Shown here piece after piece: positions 7,820 through 18,212 of a stretch of DNA of 22,500 nucleotides (position 1 is the first letter of the stretch; every line of letters begins with the position of its first letter). This stretch comes from Theodoxus fluviatilis (taxonomy: Eukaryota; Mollusca; Gastropoda; Cycloneritida; Neritidae). The stretch covers positions 1-22,500 of the forward strand of contig JAWQFJ010026915.1 of NCBI GenBank assembly GCA_034096865.1, given 5' to 3'. The notes under the pieces were generated by a model that had not been told where the DNA came from, ran no database searches, and was given only the letters and a program-made list of their open reading frames with translations. The translations under genes and the position numbers were made by a program.

Positions 7820-8959
7820 GTTTACGGCGGCAATCAAAGTAAAAAGACTTATGGCAATGGCTGTAGTTTTCGTCGTGACAGTAGCGATCATCAACAGCGG
7901 TAAAAAAAAAATGGTATAATAGTTTGTGTATACTGCTAATGACAAATTAAGCTCCACCCTTGAGGAGGAAGACTTTTTTCGCAAATTGCAGCAACAACAA
8001 CAACATCTCAGTAACAGCTTGTTTACTCTGAACTGTCTCTCTATACTCGCAACAAACAGAAACAACAACAAGACTGAAGGTCGTAGTTGCAAACAAGGCT
8101 CGCAAACCAAGAGCATATATCCAACAATGACCACCGGCCAACACGAAACCAGTCCTAATTCGCGCGAGGCGACACACGGAGAAATACGCCATGGCTATCA
8201 ATCTGGGTCACATCACATGTTTTTGTAGATACACAAGTCAATTACACCATGTGTTCACGTCCTCGAATAATTTACCTGCAAAATACGTATTAGTGCGTGA
8301 AAGTTAGCTTTTGTTCTTGCCTTGCCTTTCCTATGTAACTTTTATGTATGAACACTCCAGAGCGCATTTTCTCTGAATTGTCGCTAGCACGACTCGTGTC
8401 TTCAAATCGGCACCCCCTCTACGATTTTGACCGTGCAGCGTTCATACTTATATCAAACTATTCGGAAAACGTTGCCCACGATTTTTTTTAAACAAACTTG
8501 CACCTGCAGAGTCAGAACAAGCAAATTAAGACTGATTTTGTGGTGGCCTGTCACAATTGACCTCAAATGGGGCATTTCATGGTGGGTCCTGATTCGACAG
8601 AAGACGCGCTAAACACGACCGTCGTACTGCACGTGCTTGACCTGTGCTGTAGTCACAAACAGCGCTCCCCACTGCTAAACACATTGGACAGTTGAATCTA
8701 AGCTGTCGTGGCGTTGTCGTGAGCCACGCAGTGTCTTGAACATCTTCCGCCTCCATTCTCAGTGAGCGGTTGTAAAACCAACACTTCTTCACGTACCTTT
8801 CGGGACGGACTGAACGGCGAGCAAGATGCCCTATAAACGCTAGGCAAGACGGGTTGACATTCTTAGGCAGTCCGGAAATTTCGGGTACAGAAGGCAAGAA
8901 ATAAAGTAGTCCAGTACGAGTGACGTCAGTAAATGGGTAATGTAGACAGAATTAGTCAA
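7820..8959. other. Unassigned DNA
   Basis: No gene seen. There is a short CAA run at about 7989-8006. Open frames are short and overlap on both strands without motifs. Confidence 0.45.
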
Positions 8960-9028
8960 GGACCTCAGTAGCTTAGTGGTCAGAGTGCCCAAGCTTCTAC
9001 CAGGTTGCACGTTCGGTCCCTGCCTGAA
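8960..9028 (+). mobile_element. tRNA-like head of a second SINE
   Basis: A box TAGCTTAGTGG (8969-8979) and B box GTTCGGTCCC (9011-9020) are spaced as in a class I tRNA. The stems do not close into a full cloverleaf and the sequence runs on without a terminator, so this looks like a SINE head rather than a tRNA gene. The rest of the element may extend to the TG tract at 9222, but I cannot set its end. Confidence 0.55.
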
Positions 9029-9219
9029 ATCCACAACATTTTTTCTGTCTGTTTCATGCTTGGTGTTCGGCTCTGTACTCCCAGCCACCGTGTGGTGGCG
9101 CAAGCCTGGTCTCTTCACACGTACAATGGCAACGTTCGCCACGGAACATGCACAGTCCACAGCTACATATAAAGCTGATTTTGCATGCAACCCACCCACT
9201 GATGCATAAACAACTGCAG

Positions 9220-9221
<2 letters not shown>

Positions 9222-9266
<45 letters not shown>

Positions 9267-9370
9267 CGTGCGTGTGTGCGCGCGCGCGTGCTTGTGTGTG
9301 GGTGCGTGCGTGCGTGCGTGTGTGCGTGTGAGTGTGTGTGCGCGCGTGCGTGTGTGTGTGTGTGTGTGTG
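9222..9370 (+). repeat. TG/CG-type dinucleotide microsatellite
   Basis: About 150 bp of TG repeats with TGCG and CGCG interruptions. Alternating purine-pyrimidine sequence of this kind can adopt Z-DNA. The open frames across it on both strands are artefacts of the repeat. Confidence 0.95.
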
Positions 9371-10285
9371 TTGTAATCATTGAGCGTGACCACCGTTGCG
9401 GAGGGTTAGTATTGGATGGACGGACATCAGCACTCATCTGAGGGCCTTGTCTATCATGCTGTCGGCAACGTGACTGGTGACCATTACAGAGATGGGATGT
9501 AGCGACCTGCGGTCATTCCAGCTCTTCTACTGATGATCCCCAAGGCAATGTTCTCAGATAGCACATACTTTTATCAATGAGTATAGCGGGGACCTCACTA
9601 GTCAAGTAGGCGTCCTCACAAAACAGAGGCTCGCATTTAGACCAAGTCTGAATTCTCTAGATGGACTGTAATCAGGGTTTGGTTTTTCTGTACGCGAGAT
9701 CTGCGCCGACGCCATTTTTGTAGTCGACTGCGCGTGGATGCAAATAGCACGGTGCATTTTCTACACGTAGCGATTGAGCAAATAACATTTCATTGCCGCA
9801 AACACCGTTCGATTCTCCCCCAGTGGACAACATACACAGCCGAAAGCGGTGCAGAATTTTCCCGCCTTTTTAAAACGGTCCTTATAAAGCCAACACGCAC
9901 GTCGACTTTCTGCAAACAACACACCTTCGGCGGAATCAAGAAAGGGAAATAAATAAAGGAAACTCCACGTAAACAAGAGGGGAAGAGGTACAACATTAAA
10001 CCATGATTCTGTAAGTGTATACATCACTTGTAGAACATTTAGAATCACGTGTGAACGGTGTCCCAAGGCTGTTATGCATCTTTTAGTGTAATCGACATTT
10101 TCTCCTCTTTGAACCATTACAAAATAATAGCTATCGAGACCTGTGGGTTTGTAGAATTTTCTCAGAGTGAATTGATGATAATTATGTTTTCATTTGTCAA
10201 GAATTCTGGAACCGTCGCCGATTAAGAAAGCAACGTCAAAACTTTGGGTTGTGTGAAGACAACCAGCCAAACAGACAGACACGCG

Positions 10286-10290
<5 letters not shown>
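9371..10290. other. Unassigned DNA
   Basis: No gene, RNA gene or repeat recognised. Short overlapping frames only. Confidence 0.45.
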
Positions 10291-10335
<45 letters not shown>

Positions 10336-10408
10336 TTGGTTGGTTGGTTGGTTGGTTGGTTGGTTGGTTGGTTGGTTGCTTGGTTGCTTGGTTGCTTGGT
10401 TGCTTGGA
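10291..10408 (+). repeat. GA and GGTT microsatellites, adjacent
   Basis: A GA tract (10291-10331) abuts a GGTT tetranucleotide tract (10334-10377), which changes to a GCTTGGTT octamer repeat up to about 10408. The stepwise change suggests spread of a variant unit. Confidence 0.95.
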
Positions 10409-10456
10409 TTATTGTGGCCGACGACCCGTCAAAATACTAAAACTTACATGTATGTA

Positions 10457-10490
10457 GAAAAAGGAGGCTGGTGTTGGACTCGTTGGCGAG
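10457..10490 (-). other. 34-bp terminal extension of the Penelope-like element
   Basis: This segment between the left target-site duplication and the start of arm homology has no counterpart at the right end. It contains GTTGGAC (10473-10479), complementary to GTCCAAC at 10515-10521 in the adjacent arm, and CTCG/CGAG at 10479-10490. A ~34-bp extension at one end is a described trait of Penelope. Confidence 0.6.
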
Positions 10491-11170
10491 AGAAAAGAAG
10501 TACTGGAGACCTTTGTCCAACTTCAAAAATGTATTGCAGAGCTTTCGGGGCCAAGCAGGCTCCTTCATCAGTGCAGTGAAAGGCTATGTTCGAACATGTA
10601 AATATAGGCCTTGTGAAAAAACAGTTCACAATACTCGAGTGAGTGGGGTGTGCGGCACGGGGTGCAGGTAGCAAAAACGGCGGCGGGTGAGGACATCGCA
10701 ACGGGAAAGGGGGTGGGGTGAAAAAAGCAGGGGGGCCATAGTCTGCATGTGAGTCTCGGGGAAAGGGAGAACCCACACTCTGAGGTCACGAGACCTGAAG
10801 GGCTGCAGAAAAAACCGCACACGCGTAGCTAGTGTCACGGGGGGCACGTGCTAGGCGGTGCCAGGCACGGGAAAGGCAAGCCAGAGCAAGGCCACAGAGG
10901 GTGAGTGAGTCCCATGAGACGTGGGGGCACGGAAGTCACATGTAGTGACTCATGAACCCCAGGTCACGGTTCAGTCCAGCCTCGTGGGTGCCGAAATGTC
11001 CGATGAGCTGCTGCCCGACCACACGTCTCCGTCGTGGGTCTTGCAGGGGTCCCGTGAGTACACTCACTCTCAGGTCAACCGCGATGTGGCCTTGCCTGCT
11101 GAAGTGCTCTGCAACCGCGAGTGGAGCTTGACTCCTGATTGTGGTCCTGTGTCCGTTCATGCGCTGTCTC
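10491..11170 (-). repeat. Inverted partial copy (pseudo-LTR arm) of the Penelope-like element
   Basis: This is the reverse complement of 11629-12321. On the minus strand it encodes RQRMNGHRTTIRSQAPLAV and onward to a C-terminal SHYM, the end of the GIY-YIG nuclease with a few substitutions against the plus copy, followed by the non-coding 3' region. The homology starts abruptly at 11170, the junction with the longer copy. Confidence 0.9.
10543..10571 (-). ncRNA. Hammerhead ribozyme-like core (inverted copy)
   Basis: This is the same CTGATGA-stem-GAAA arrangement in the inverted arm, with a one-base loop change (TGCTT for TACTT) and identical core and stem. Confidence 0.5.
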
Positions 11171-11863
11171 CAGCTCGACAGAGCAACTAAGAACAAGCGC
11201 ACCGACCTCCTCGCCAGACGACCCCGTAAATCGAAGGACTACAGGGTCCCATTCGTGGTACAGTACTTCCCGGGAGCCGAAGGACTGCGACACGGCCTGC
11301 GAAGACTCCAGCACCTCTTGGCGGACGATCCCTACCTCTCCGAGGTGTTTCCGGCTCCTCCTCTCCTGGCGTTCAGGCAACCACCTAACCTGAGGCAGGT
11401 ACTGGTACGGAGCCAACTTCCACCTCTCAGCCCTGCCAGCCCCGGAAGCGTACAACCCTGCAACTCCTCCCGCTGTCTCACGTGCCCGGACTCGACCGTC
11501 ACCCGAGACAAGACTACCTACCACATCAGGGGACACTACACCTGCGGCTCCAACAATCTGGTATACCTGATCAGATGCCGCAAAGAGTGCCCTGAGGCCT
11601 GATACATCGGTGAGACGGGACAGACACTGAGACAGCGCATGAACGGACACAGGGCCACAATCAGGAGTCAAGCGCCACTCCCGGTTGCAGAACACTTCAG
11701 CAGGCAAGGCCACACCGCGGTTGACCTGAGGGTTAGTGTGCTCACGGGACCCCTGCAAGACCCACGACGGAGACGTGTGGTCGAGCAGCAGCTCATCGGA
11801 CTTTTCGGCACCCACGAGGCTGGACTGAACCGTGACCTAGGGTTCATGAGCCACTACAAGTGA
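11171..11863 (+). pseudogene. Penelope-like element protein, C-terminal GIY-YIG part, with in-frame stop
   Basis: This is the C-terminal end of a Penelope-like reverse transcriptase/endonuclease, which copies element RNA into a nicked chromosome. The frame opens at the junction without a start. The first ~85 codons (including PRKSKDYRVPFVVQYFPGAE and FRQPPNLRQVLVRSQLPP) match my recollection of the region between reverse transcriptase and nuclease in this class. A Cys-rich segment (PCNSSRCLTCPD) follows, then LVYLIRC and, after a stop, YIGETGQTLRQRMNGHR: the GIY-YIG motif pair with its Arg and His. A TGA at 11600-11602 separates the two halves in the same frame. The natural stop is at 11861-11863. 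Truncation and the stop make this copy inactive. Confidence 0.9.
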
Positions 11864-12321
11864 CTTCCGTGCCCCCACGTCTCATGGGACTCACTCACCC
11901 CCTGTGGCCTTGCTCTGGCTTGCCTTTCCCGTGCCTGGCACCGCCTAGCACCGCCTAGCACGTGCCCCCGTGACACTAGCTACGCGTGTGCGGTTTTTTC
12001 TGCAGCCCTTCAGGTCTCGTGACCTCAGACTTTGAGTGTGGGTTCTCCCTTTCCCCGAGACCCACATGCAGACTATGGCTCCCCTGCTTTTTTCACCCCA
12101 CCCCCTTTCCCGTTGCGATGTCCTCACCCGCCGCCGTTTTTGCTACCTGCACCCCGTGCCGCACATCCCACTCACTCGAGTATTGTGAACTGTTATCACG
12201 AGGCCTATATTTACATGTCCGCACATAGCCTTTCACTGCACTGATGAAGGAGCCTACTTGGCCCCGAAAGCTCTGCAATAAATTTTTGAAGTTGGACAAA
12301 GGTCTCCAGTACTTCTTTTCT
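11864..12321 (+). other. 3' region of the Penelope-like element
   Basis: Non-coding tail after the nuclease frame, repeated in inverted orientation at 10491-10935. It includes a 10-bp duplication (CACCGCCTAG) around 11940-11958 and the hammerhead-like motif at 12241-12269. The small frames across it are not conserved in reading between the arms. Confidence 0.75.
12241..12269 (+). ncRNA. Hammerhead ribozyme-like core (plus copy)
   Basis: CTGATGA (12241-12247) is followed by a stem GGAGCC/GGCCCC (one A-C mismatch) with a five-base loop, then GAAA (12266-12269). This is the order of the conserved hammerhead core. Hammerhead motifs are reported in the terminal repeats of Penelope-like elements. 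I could not assign stem III or the cleavage triplet with confidence, so this may be degenerate. Confidence 0.5.
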
Positions 12322-12334
12322 TTACATGTATGTA

Positions 12335-13914
12335 CATAGGTAAAACAAGTTCATTTTATGAACACATGTAAAATCAGTACAGTTGTGGAGTAACACTTTG
12401 AAATACCACAGAATCAAATGTGTATGTAAATGATACAAATTAAAGCAGGCATAATCTTATATAATACATGAATTATATTTACTATGCTCTTCGCAACATC
12501 GTACATTCGTCGATAGTGTACTTGGAGCATTACAAGAATATTATTCGTAATGACTTGTCAGTATGACAATGATGTTCATTCAATCTTGCATTTGTAACAC
12601 TTTTTACAATGCTGTTGTGTTTTCCTTATTTCACTTCCGTTTATCAGGTGTGCCGCGTCCGCATATCTTGCTCATTGCATGTGGTTTGAACGATGTTTTT
12701 ATCTTAAATCGTCATATGTACGGCAATGAATTTGAAAATGCATTTCATCCTCATACTCTCTACAAAATGGACACAATCTGTCTGTATCATATGCACAATT
12801 ATGTAAGTTTGCCTCCAGTGCAAAATTTCCCACACAAAAACGTACATATACATTTTAAAATATTTATTTCATTCAGATAACTTTCGCACGGTAATGTTTG
12901 CTTAAAAGACATGTAGAAAGCAAACCGGTCACTTTCAATCATTTTTATGTGCCATTCGTGTTGAGCAGACACGGAGCCACTGTCTCAGTGATCGTATAAA
13001 CTTCTTTGTATGCTCACCATTTGCCCACACATAGGCAAATAGCAGTCTTGACAAACATCGTTCAACTGAATTAGCCCAATTCAACTTCGCACAAACGTTT
13101 CTTTCAATAGCAATAAGTAGGCCAGCTTTGCCAGTCTGTTTACCGACATCCTGCTCAACCGTAACCAGTACATTACTGCCCGAACAGTGGTGTCGATAAG
13201 AATTGGATATCTGCCTTGCTCACCTCTGCACATCACAATTTGGGTGTTTTTATAGATACATTGAGAAAGTGCTTGCAATGTAAACATGTGCACGCTTTCT
13301 CTGTGGTTTCTCTTGTCTCCAATCCCCATAATTCCGATCCATACAGCAAAGAAGATTGTATTCAGGCATCGTATGTAGAGAAAGAGAAGGGGAGGGGGGG
13401 GGATGCACCCCTTCCCAGACTCTGAGAACGAAGACAATGTTCCTTCAGGAACGTATTTGTTGCATTGCAAAACGGATTTCGACTTCGAGCTGTCTGCGAA
13501 TGATGCGTTACTTCTAAGCTCTTTCCAAATATTTCCCTAGTAGAGACAAGAAGTTCCTTGATCTGTGTCTATTTTTTATTTAGATCAAGCACCCAGGGTC
13601 GGATCTATCAGCAGTTTCCCTCACGCAAGGCAACGCAATGGCGCTACTACACGGCATTAGTTTAACGACCATCGACCTCAGGCCACTCCCGAGTGAGTGC
13701 CAGCGCCATGTACAGAACATACATCCTCCCATTCTCGTCCCCGCACTAGGGTAGGCCGCCTTAGTGCAGTCCCCATTAAGCTCTTCCTATTTCGATCGTT
13801 GAATGACCTTCGATTTTGCTTGCCCTTTTTACCAAGAGCGCACGTGCACCTGAAGCGGACATGTTCTTGCGTGCTTTGGCATCGCTGCTTGGGTCTGATT
13901 ATCGAAATTTGAGA
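12335..13914. other. Unassigned AT-rich DNA
   Basis: AT-rich, with no recognised gene or repeat. The 105-codon frame at 12563-12880 has no motif, signal or clear coding bias. A poly-G run lies near 13391-13400. Confidence 0.45.
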
Positions 13915-14110
13915 CTGAGTGAATGAGTGGTGTTTTACGACCTATCAGCCTTTGTAAGTTATGTAAAGCCATCGATCACGAAATATCACTAGGGGAAGTT
14001 AGAAGAAGGGCAAGGCGAGTTTCGATTTCCCTGAGTTTCGCATTTGACAAAACGTGTAGTGACACGCGGTGAGTCTATTCTTCCCCCTCAACCCACAGGG
14101 GATGAAAATT
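13915..14110 (+). repeat. Diverged dispersed repeat, copy 2
   Basis: This copy shares ordered blocks with 6510-6690, including the identical 16-mer at 14085-14100. Its first half also matches 19740-19800 (GAATGA, CCT(A/G)TCA(G/A)CCTTTGT, then a TACGTAAGGC-like block). Confidence 0.5.
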
Positions 14111-14500
14111 TAGTCAGTTCTGTGCACGTCTGAATAAAGCTTATCACAGAATAACATGCATGGAAGCCTGCACAGTACATAGGTATGCTACCTCGAAGAG
14201 CTTGTGACTTTGTTTCATCCGACCAGGAATGGACGTTTTGATGCAGCACGAAATAAACACAAAGATTTGATAACATCATTCGGAAAGAAAGTGACTACGT
14301 TGTTGTAAACGAGGATTTTTTTCCTGGCTGTTTTGTATCAAAGAAAACTTTTTAGACGTTTTATATCTCAATGGTAAGCATGCATCAACATAGCAATGTC
14401 TTCCTTCCACTCCCTCACCCCCAACCCTCAACCTCCTCCCACTCGTCTCCTTTTTACTTGCTGCTGACCGAGTGACCATATTATTAATTCATTTCTTCGC
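14111..14500. other. Unassigned DNA
   Basis: Nothing recognised apart from a C-rich stretch near 14403-14450. Confidence 0.4.
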
Positions 14501-14549
14501 CCTCTCTCTCTCTCTCTCTCTGTCCCTCTTTCTGTCCCTCTGTCTCTCA

Positions 14550-14626
<77 letters not shown>

Positions 14627-14655
14627 ACACACACACACACACTCACACACACACA
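14501..14655 (+). repeat. CT then CA compound microsatellite
   Basis: CT repeats (14501-14580) pass directly into CA repeats (14581-14655), with few interruptions. Confidence 0.95.
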
Positions 14656-14790
14656 GCCTTGACACGTCCCGAAAAGCGATTTTCTCAACTCAAAGCGCGT
14701 CAGACGTACCCAGAGATAGTTTTTTTTAATGCTTATCTAGTTTGAGTAATGTGCAGAATATAAACGTTATTTTGTTTTAGTCCCCTCCAT
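14656..14790. other. Spacer between two CA tracts
   Basis: About 135 bp of unique sequence between the two CA blocks; nothing recognised. Confidence 0.5.
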
Positions 14791-14940
14791 ACTCACACAC
14801 ACACACACACATACACACACACACAGAGACATACACAGACACACACACACATACACACACAGACACACACACACACACAGACACACACAGACACACACAC
14901 ACACACACTGAGCCACACACACACACGCAGAGATACACAA

Positions 14941-15033
<93 letters not shown>

Positions 15034-15463
15034 TACACACACATTCAAACACACATACACACACACAAACACACACAGACACACACACATACACACACAA
15101 ACACACACACACATACATACACACACAAACACATACACACACAAACACATACACACACAAACACATACACACACATACAAACACACACACATACATACAC
15201 TCACAAACACACACACATACATACACACACAAACACATACACACACAAACACATACACACACAAACACACACATACATACACACAAAAACACATAAACAC
15301 ACAAACACACACACAGACACATACACACACACACACAAACACACACACATACATACACACACAAACACACACACATACACACACACAAACACACACACAC
15401 ACACAAACACATACGCACACAAACACACACACACAGACAAACACATACACACACACACACACC
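14791..15463 (+). repeat. Long CA-rich minisatellite with embedded AG tract
   Basis: About 670 bp made of CA repeats broken by CAGA, CATA and CAAA units, with a pure AG tract at 14945-14994. In the right half a higher-order period is visible (ACACAAACACATAC and similar units). The 190-230 codon frames on the minus strand (Cys-Val and Leu-Ser runs) are repeat artefacts. Confidence 0.95.
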
Positions 15464-18109
15464 TTTCGAACTCGGTCCCCTCAGTGCGTCTCATGAGAAA
15501 ATCTCCTCGGGAGTGCGTACGTAGGCGTGTCCGATAATTTGGCGGAAGTAAGGTAAAGTTCCCTGTTAATGCATGTCTCTTTGCATTTTTCTGTGCTGCG
15601 TGACTGAATTCAGGAGCGCAATCAAAATGGAGACGTGATGATGCGTGATCCAAATTTAGCCATTCGTGATCACCGTGCGCTAAGCACGCTTTGCAACTCT
15701 CTCCTTTGGACTCGCGGACTCGCGTTGCACTCGCTAGGAACGTTGCAAGATCTTGCGAGGAATAGGCCGGCGTCAACATATCTCAACATGATGAAAGCAG
15801 ATGTAAAGCAGTCAAATGTTTGACACATGTTGACACCGGCCTAATCTTTGGCAACTAGGTAGGCTAAACAACGCGCCCCTCGCTCCTTGGGCGACTTATT
15901 TGCGTGAGCCTCGCTTATGCATATGCAAATCACACAAGCTCCGGGAATGAAAGCTTCATTGTGTTTTATGCAAGTCAGTTTCTCCAGTCAGTTATCTGAA
16001 TTTGGCTGTTCGCTCTGCATGCAATGAAGACAAGGATGACTGGTGTTCTGATTGCCGGATTCTTCCCCATATGAAGCTGATTTCTTCCAGAGAAAGGGTC
16101 TGTACTAGTACATGCTGTTTTGCCCGTTTTCCCTTTCTTGTAGCTAACAGTGACTGCTCGACTTCACCCTTATTACTCGTGAATACCCGCTGCTTACTAG
16201 GAGACACCCGAAATCCGGGGCTTTCTGGCACGTCCCTCAGGGCTGCCTAAAGTTGCTTTTCCTTCACGTCCTGAGTGAGAGGTCGATTGATTGAACTGCT
16301 CTGATATAGGCTGCCTCCTATTCCTTGAGGCCAGGCACTCAGTTCTCCTGCGTTGAGCTTAATTGATCCTCTTGGCATTCAGGGGACATCGGCGGTCGCT
16401 TTATGGACGATGTTAAAGTAGCGCGGGATCCGCTGGCCTGCATGTTAAAGGGTGTTTTATGACATGCACTGGGGCATCGGGTCTCTCAATCCTGCGAGAG
16501 TACCGTGCTCGGAATGGGGGCATGGAGAGGGAACATGGTGGGATGGACAAACGGACAGTCGACACAACGCGTATGCTGATAGTCTAAGACGAGACTCCTT
16601 AAAGAGTCGCAGTAGGCCATAAACACGCTCACGCATTCACGCGTGTGCACGTTATGAAGGGAGGAAAAGTATAGGAAAGAGGAATTGGGGTGGAGGATGG
16701 GGGATGGGTGGAGGATAGGGTGATGTGGATGGGGGTGAAGGGTGGAGGAAGGGGACGCTCTCTAAATGTAGGATGAATCTGGGGATGTATGGAGACAAGC
16801 AAATCGTAATGGAAAAAGCGGAAATAAACATGAACTGTCGACTAATAAAAAATTATTTCCTCCAGCTGTAACTTTTTGTTCTCTCTCTCCTAAATCAACT
16901 TCCTGTGTTGTGTAGGCTCCCCTAACTTTATCACCTTCTCCTATATACTTTGGTGCCAACAGAGAGCTCACTCTCTTTCAAATATTACTGCAAAACTTCA
17001 GTGTCGACCTCTAAACACATGTACCCCATCTTGCAATGGAAGTTCATGTCTTAGAACCAGTTTGAGCGCCACAGAGCGTGGTATACGCCAAGTGGCATAT
17101 ATTCTTGCCCAGGCATTTTTCTCGGGATGCCCCAGTGGCAGTCAACTCATCTCACAGCTGTGCAACGCTGTTTAAAAAATGCCACATGTCCTCCAAAACC
17201 AAGTTAGTCTGGCAGTTCAAATATCGAGATACAGCAGGATTTACACCAACAGGGGTCACTCGAGCAATTTTCACATTTCAGTTGATTCGGAAAGTTGAAT
17301 CATCACTGCATGTACTTTGAGGGTTTCATGATTTTAATCCACAAATAATAGGTTGTTATTGACACTTTCGTATAAATGTTTTGTGCATAAAATGCGTCTG
17401 GTGGCGTAACTATGCACCTCGCCACGTGATTCTGCCTTACTTGTAAACGAATTCGTGTAGTGTGTAGCGTGACTGTAAACGAGAGACGCTGATCAATACA
17501 TACAATGCATTTTTATCGGCCTTTGAGGAAATCCTTTAAGCCAGAAATCAATTAAAATGCCCGTTCCCTGACTATATGGTTGTTAACGGAGCATTATCTG
17601 CACACTCAAAAGCCGTTTTCTATAAGAAAAAAGTCAGTTTTTTTCCACATTTTCTGTTAACAGGCAGTGTCAAAATAAGTTTTGTACCACTAGTTTCGTA
17701 TGCGAAATCCCGCCAAAGACATCGAACCTACTCAGTTTAGGAGGTCCGGTCACAACTGTGACTCTATACCACAACATTAGTCGTTTGCTGCGTTACCTTA
17801 CGTCCTTTTAAGTAAACAGCGAACATAGGTAGAGAGGGGTAGAATCGTCGATTTTCATATTTGGCTATTTTGACTTTTACATCCTCATTTCTTATATAAT
17901 ATGATTGCCTCTTGAAATGACTTAAGCTCTAAATGTATGTAATCATGAACTTCAATGATGTTGCGATCAACTCATCAAAAACTTACCAAAGCTAGAAAAG
18001 GTGCATGTGAAGCCTCCTGTATCTCTGCAGTCTTGGTAAATCTGATTAGACGTAGTCGTAGAAGGAGCTAGGAATCTCCCTTCCTTCGAAATTCATCCTG
18101 TGGGCTAAG
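15464..18109. other. Unassigned DNA, no gene seen
   Basis: 2.6 kb without a supported feature. Noted inside: a 12-bp palindrome GCAAGATCTTGC at 15745-15756 and a G-rich purine stretch with GGTGGAGGAT-type units at 16680-16755. Frames are short and uninformative. Confidence 0.45.
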
Positions 18110-18212
18110 GTAAGAATAGACCCCCCCCTTGGGGTTGGGGGTAAGAATAGACCCCCCTGGGGGTTGGGGGTAAAAATAGACCCCCTGGGTGTTGGGGGTA
18201 CGAATAGACCCA
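18110..18212 (+). repeat. 28-31 bp minisatellite, about four copies
   Basis: TAAGAATAGACCCCC-type units begin at 18111, 18142, 18171 and 18199. Each of the first three joins a C run to a G-rich run (CCCCC...GGGG), so each can form a hairpin. The fourth is partial. Confidence 0.85.

Larger units (their letters stand above)
10444..12334 (+). mobile_element. Penelope-like retroelement, 5'-truncated, inverted composite
   Basis: The unit is bounded by a perfect 13-bp direct repeat, TTACATGTATGTA, at 10444-10456 and 12322-12334, read as the target-site duplication. Inside are two partial copies head-to-head. A minus-strand copy (10491-11170) carries the end of the nuclease frame and the 3' region. 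A longer plus-strand copy (11171-12321) carries the C-terminal part of the protein and the same 3' region. The arms match at about 95% by eye. Penelope-like elements are known for terminal repeats in direct or inverted orientation and for a ~34-bp extension at one end; here 10457-10490 is exactly such an unmatched 34-bp segment. The reverse transcriptase catalytic core is missing. Confidence 0.9.

Noticed and set aside
7412..8134. 240-codon minus-strand open frame with a run of Val and Ile
   Set aside because: Held open by the GAC/GAT repeat read in antisense; flanks show no domain, and overlapping frames are open on the other strand.
8960..9028. Functional tRNA gene
   Set aside because: The A and B boxes are good, but I could not close the acceptor or anticodon stems, and no terminator T-run follows at the expected place.
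11075..11815. 246-codon minus-strand open frame across the Penelope-like unit
   Set aside because: Shadow of the true GIY-YIG frame on the plus strand; its two ends resemble each other only because of the inverted repeat.
12563..12880. 105-codon plus-strand frame
   Set aside because: AT-rich DNA with no motif, no splice context and no sign of coding bias.
15745..15756. 12-bp perfect palindrome GCAAGATCTTGC
   Set aside because: A single short palindrome in 2.6 kb is within chance expectation and nothing around it suggests a function.
14767..15779. Cys-Val-rich open frames of about 190-230 codons on the minus strand
   Set aside because: Translation of CA and AG repeats; the non-repeat extension at 15464-15779 shows no recognisable motif.
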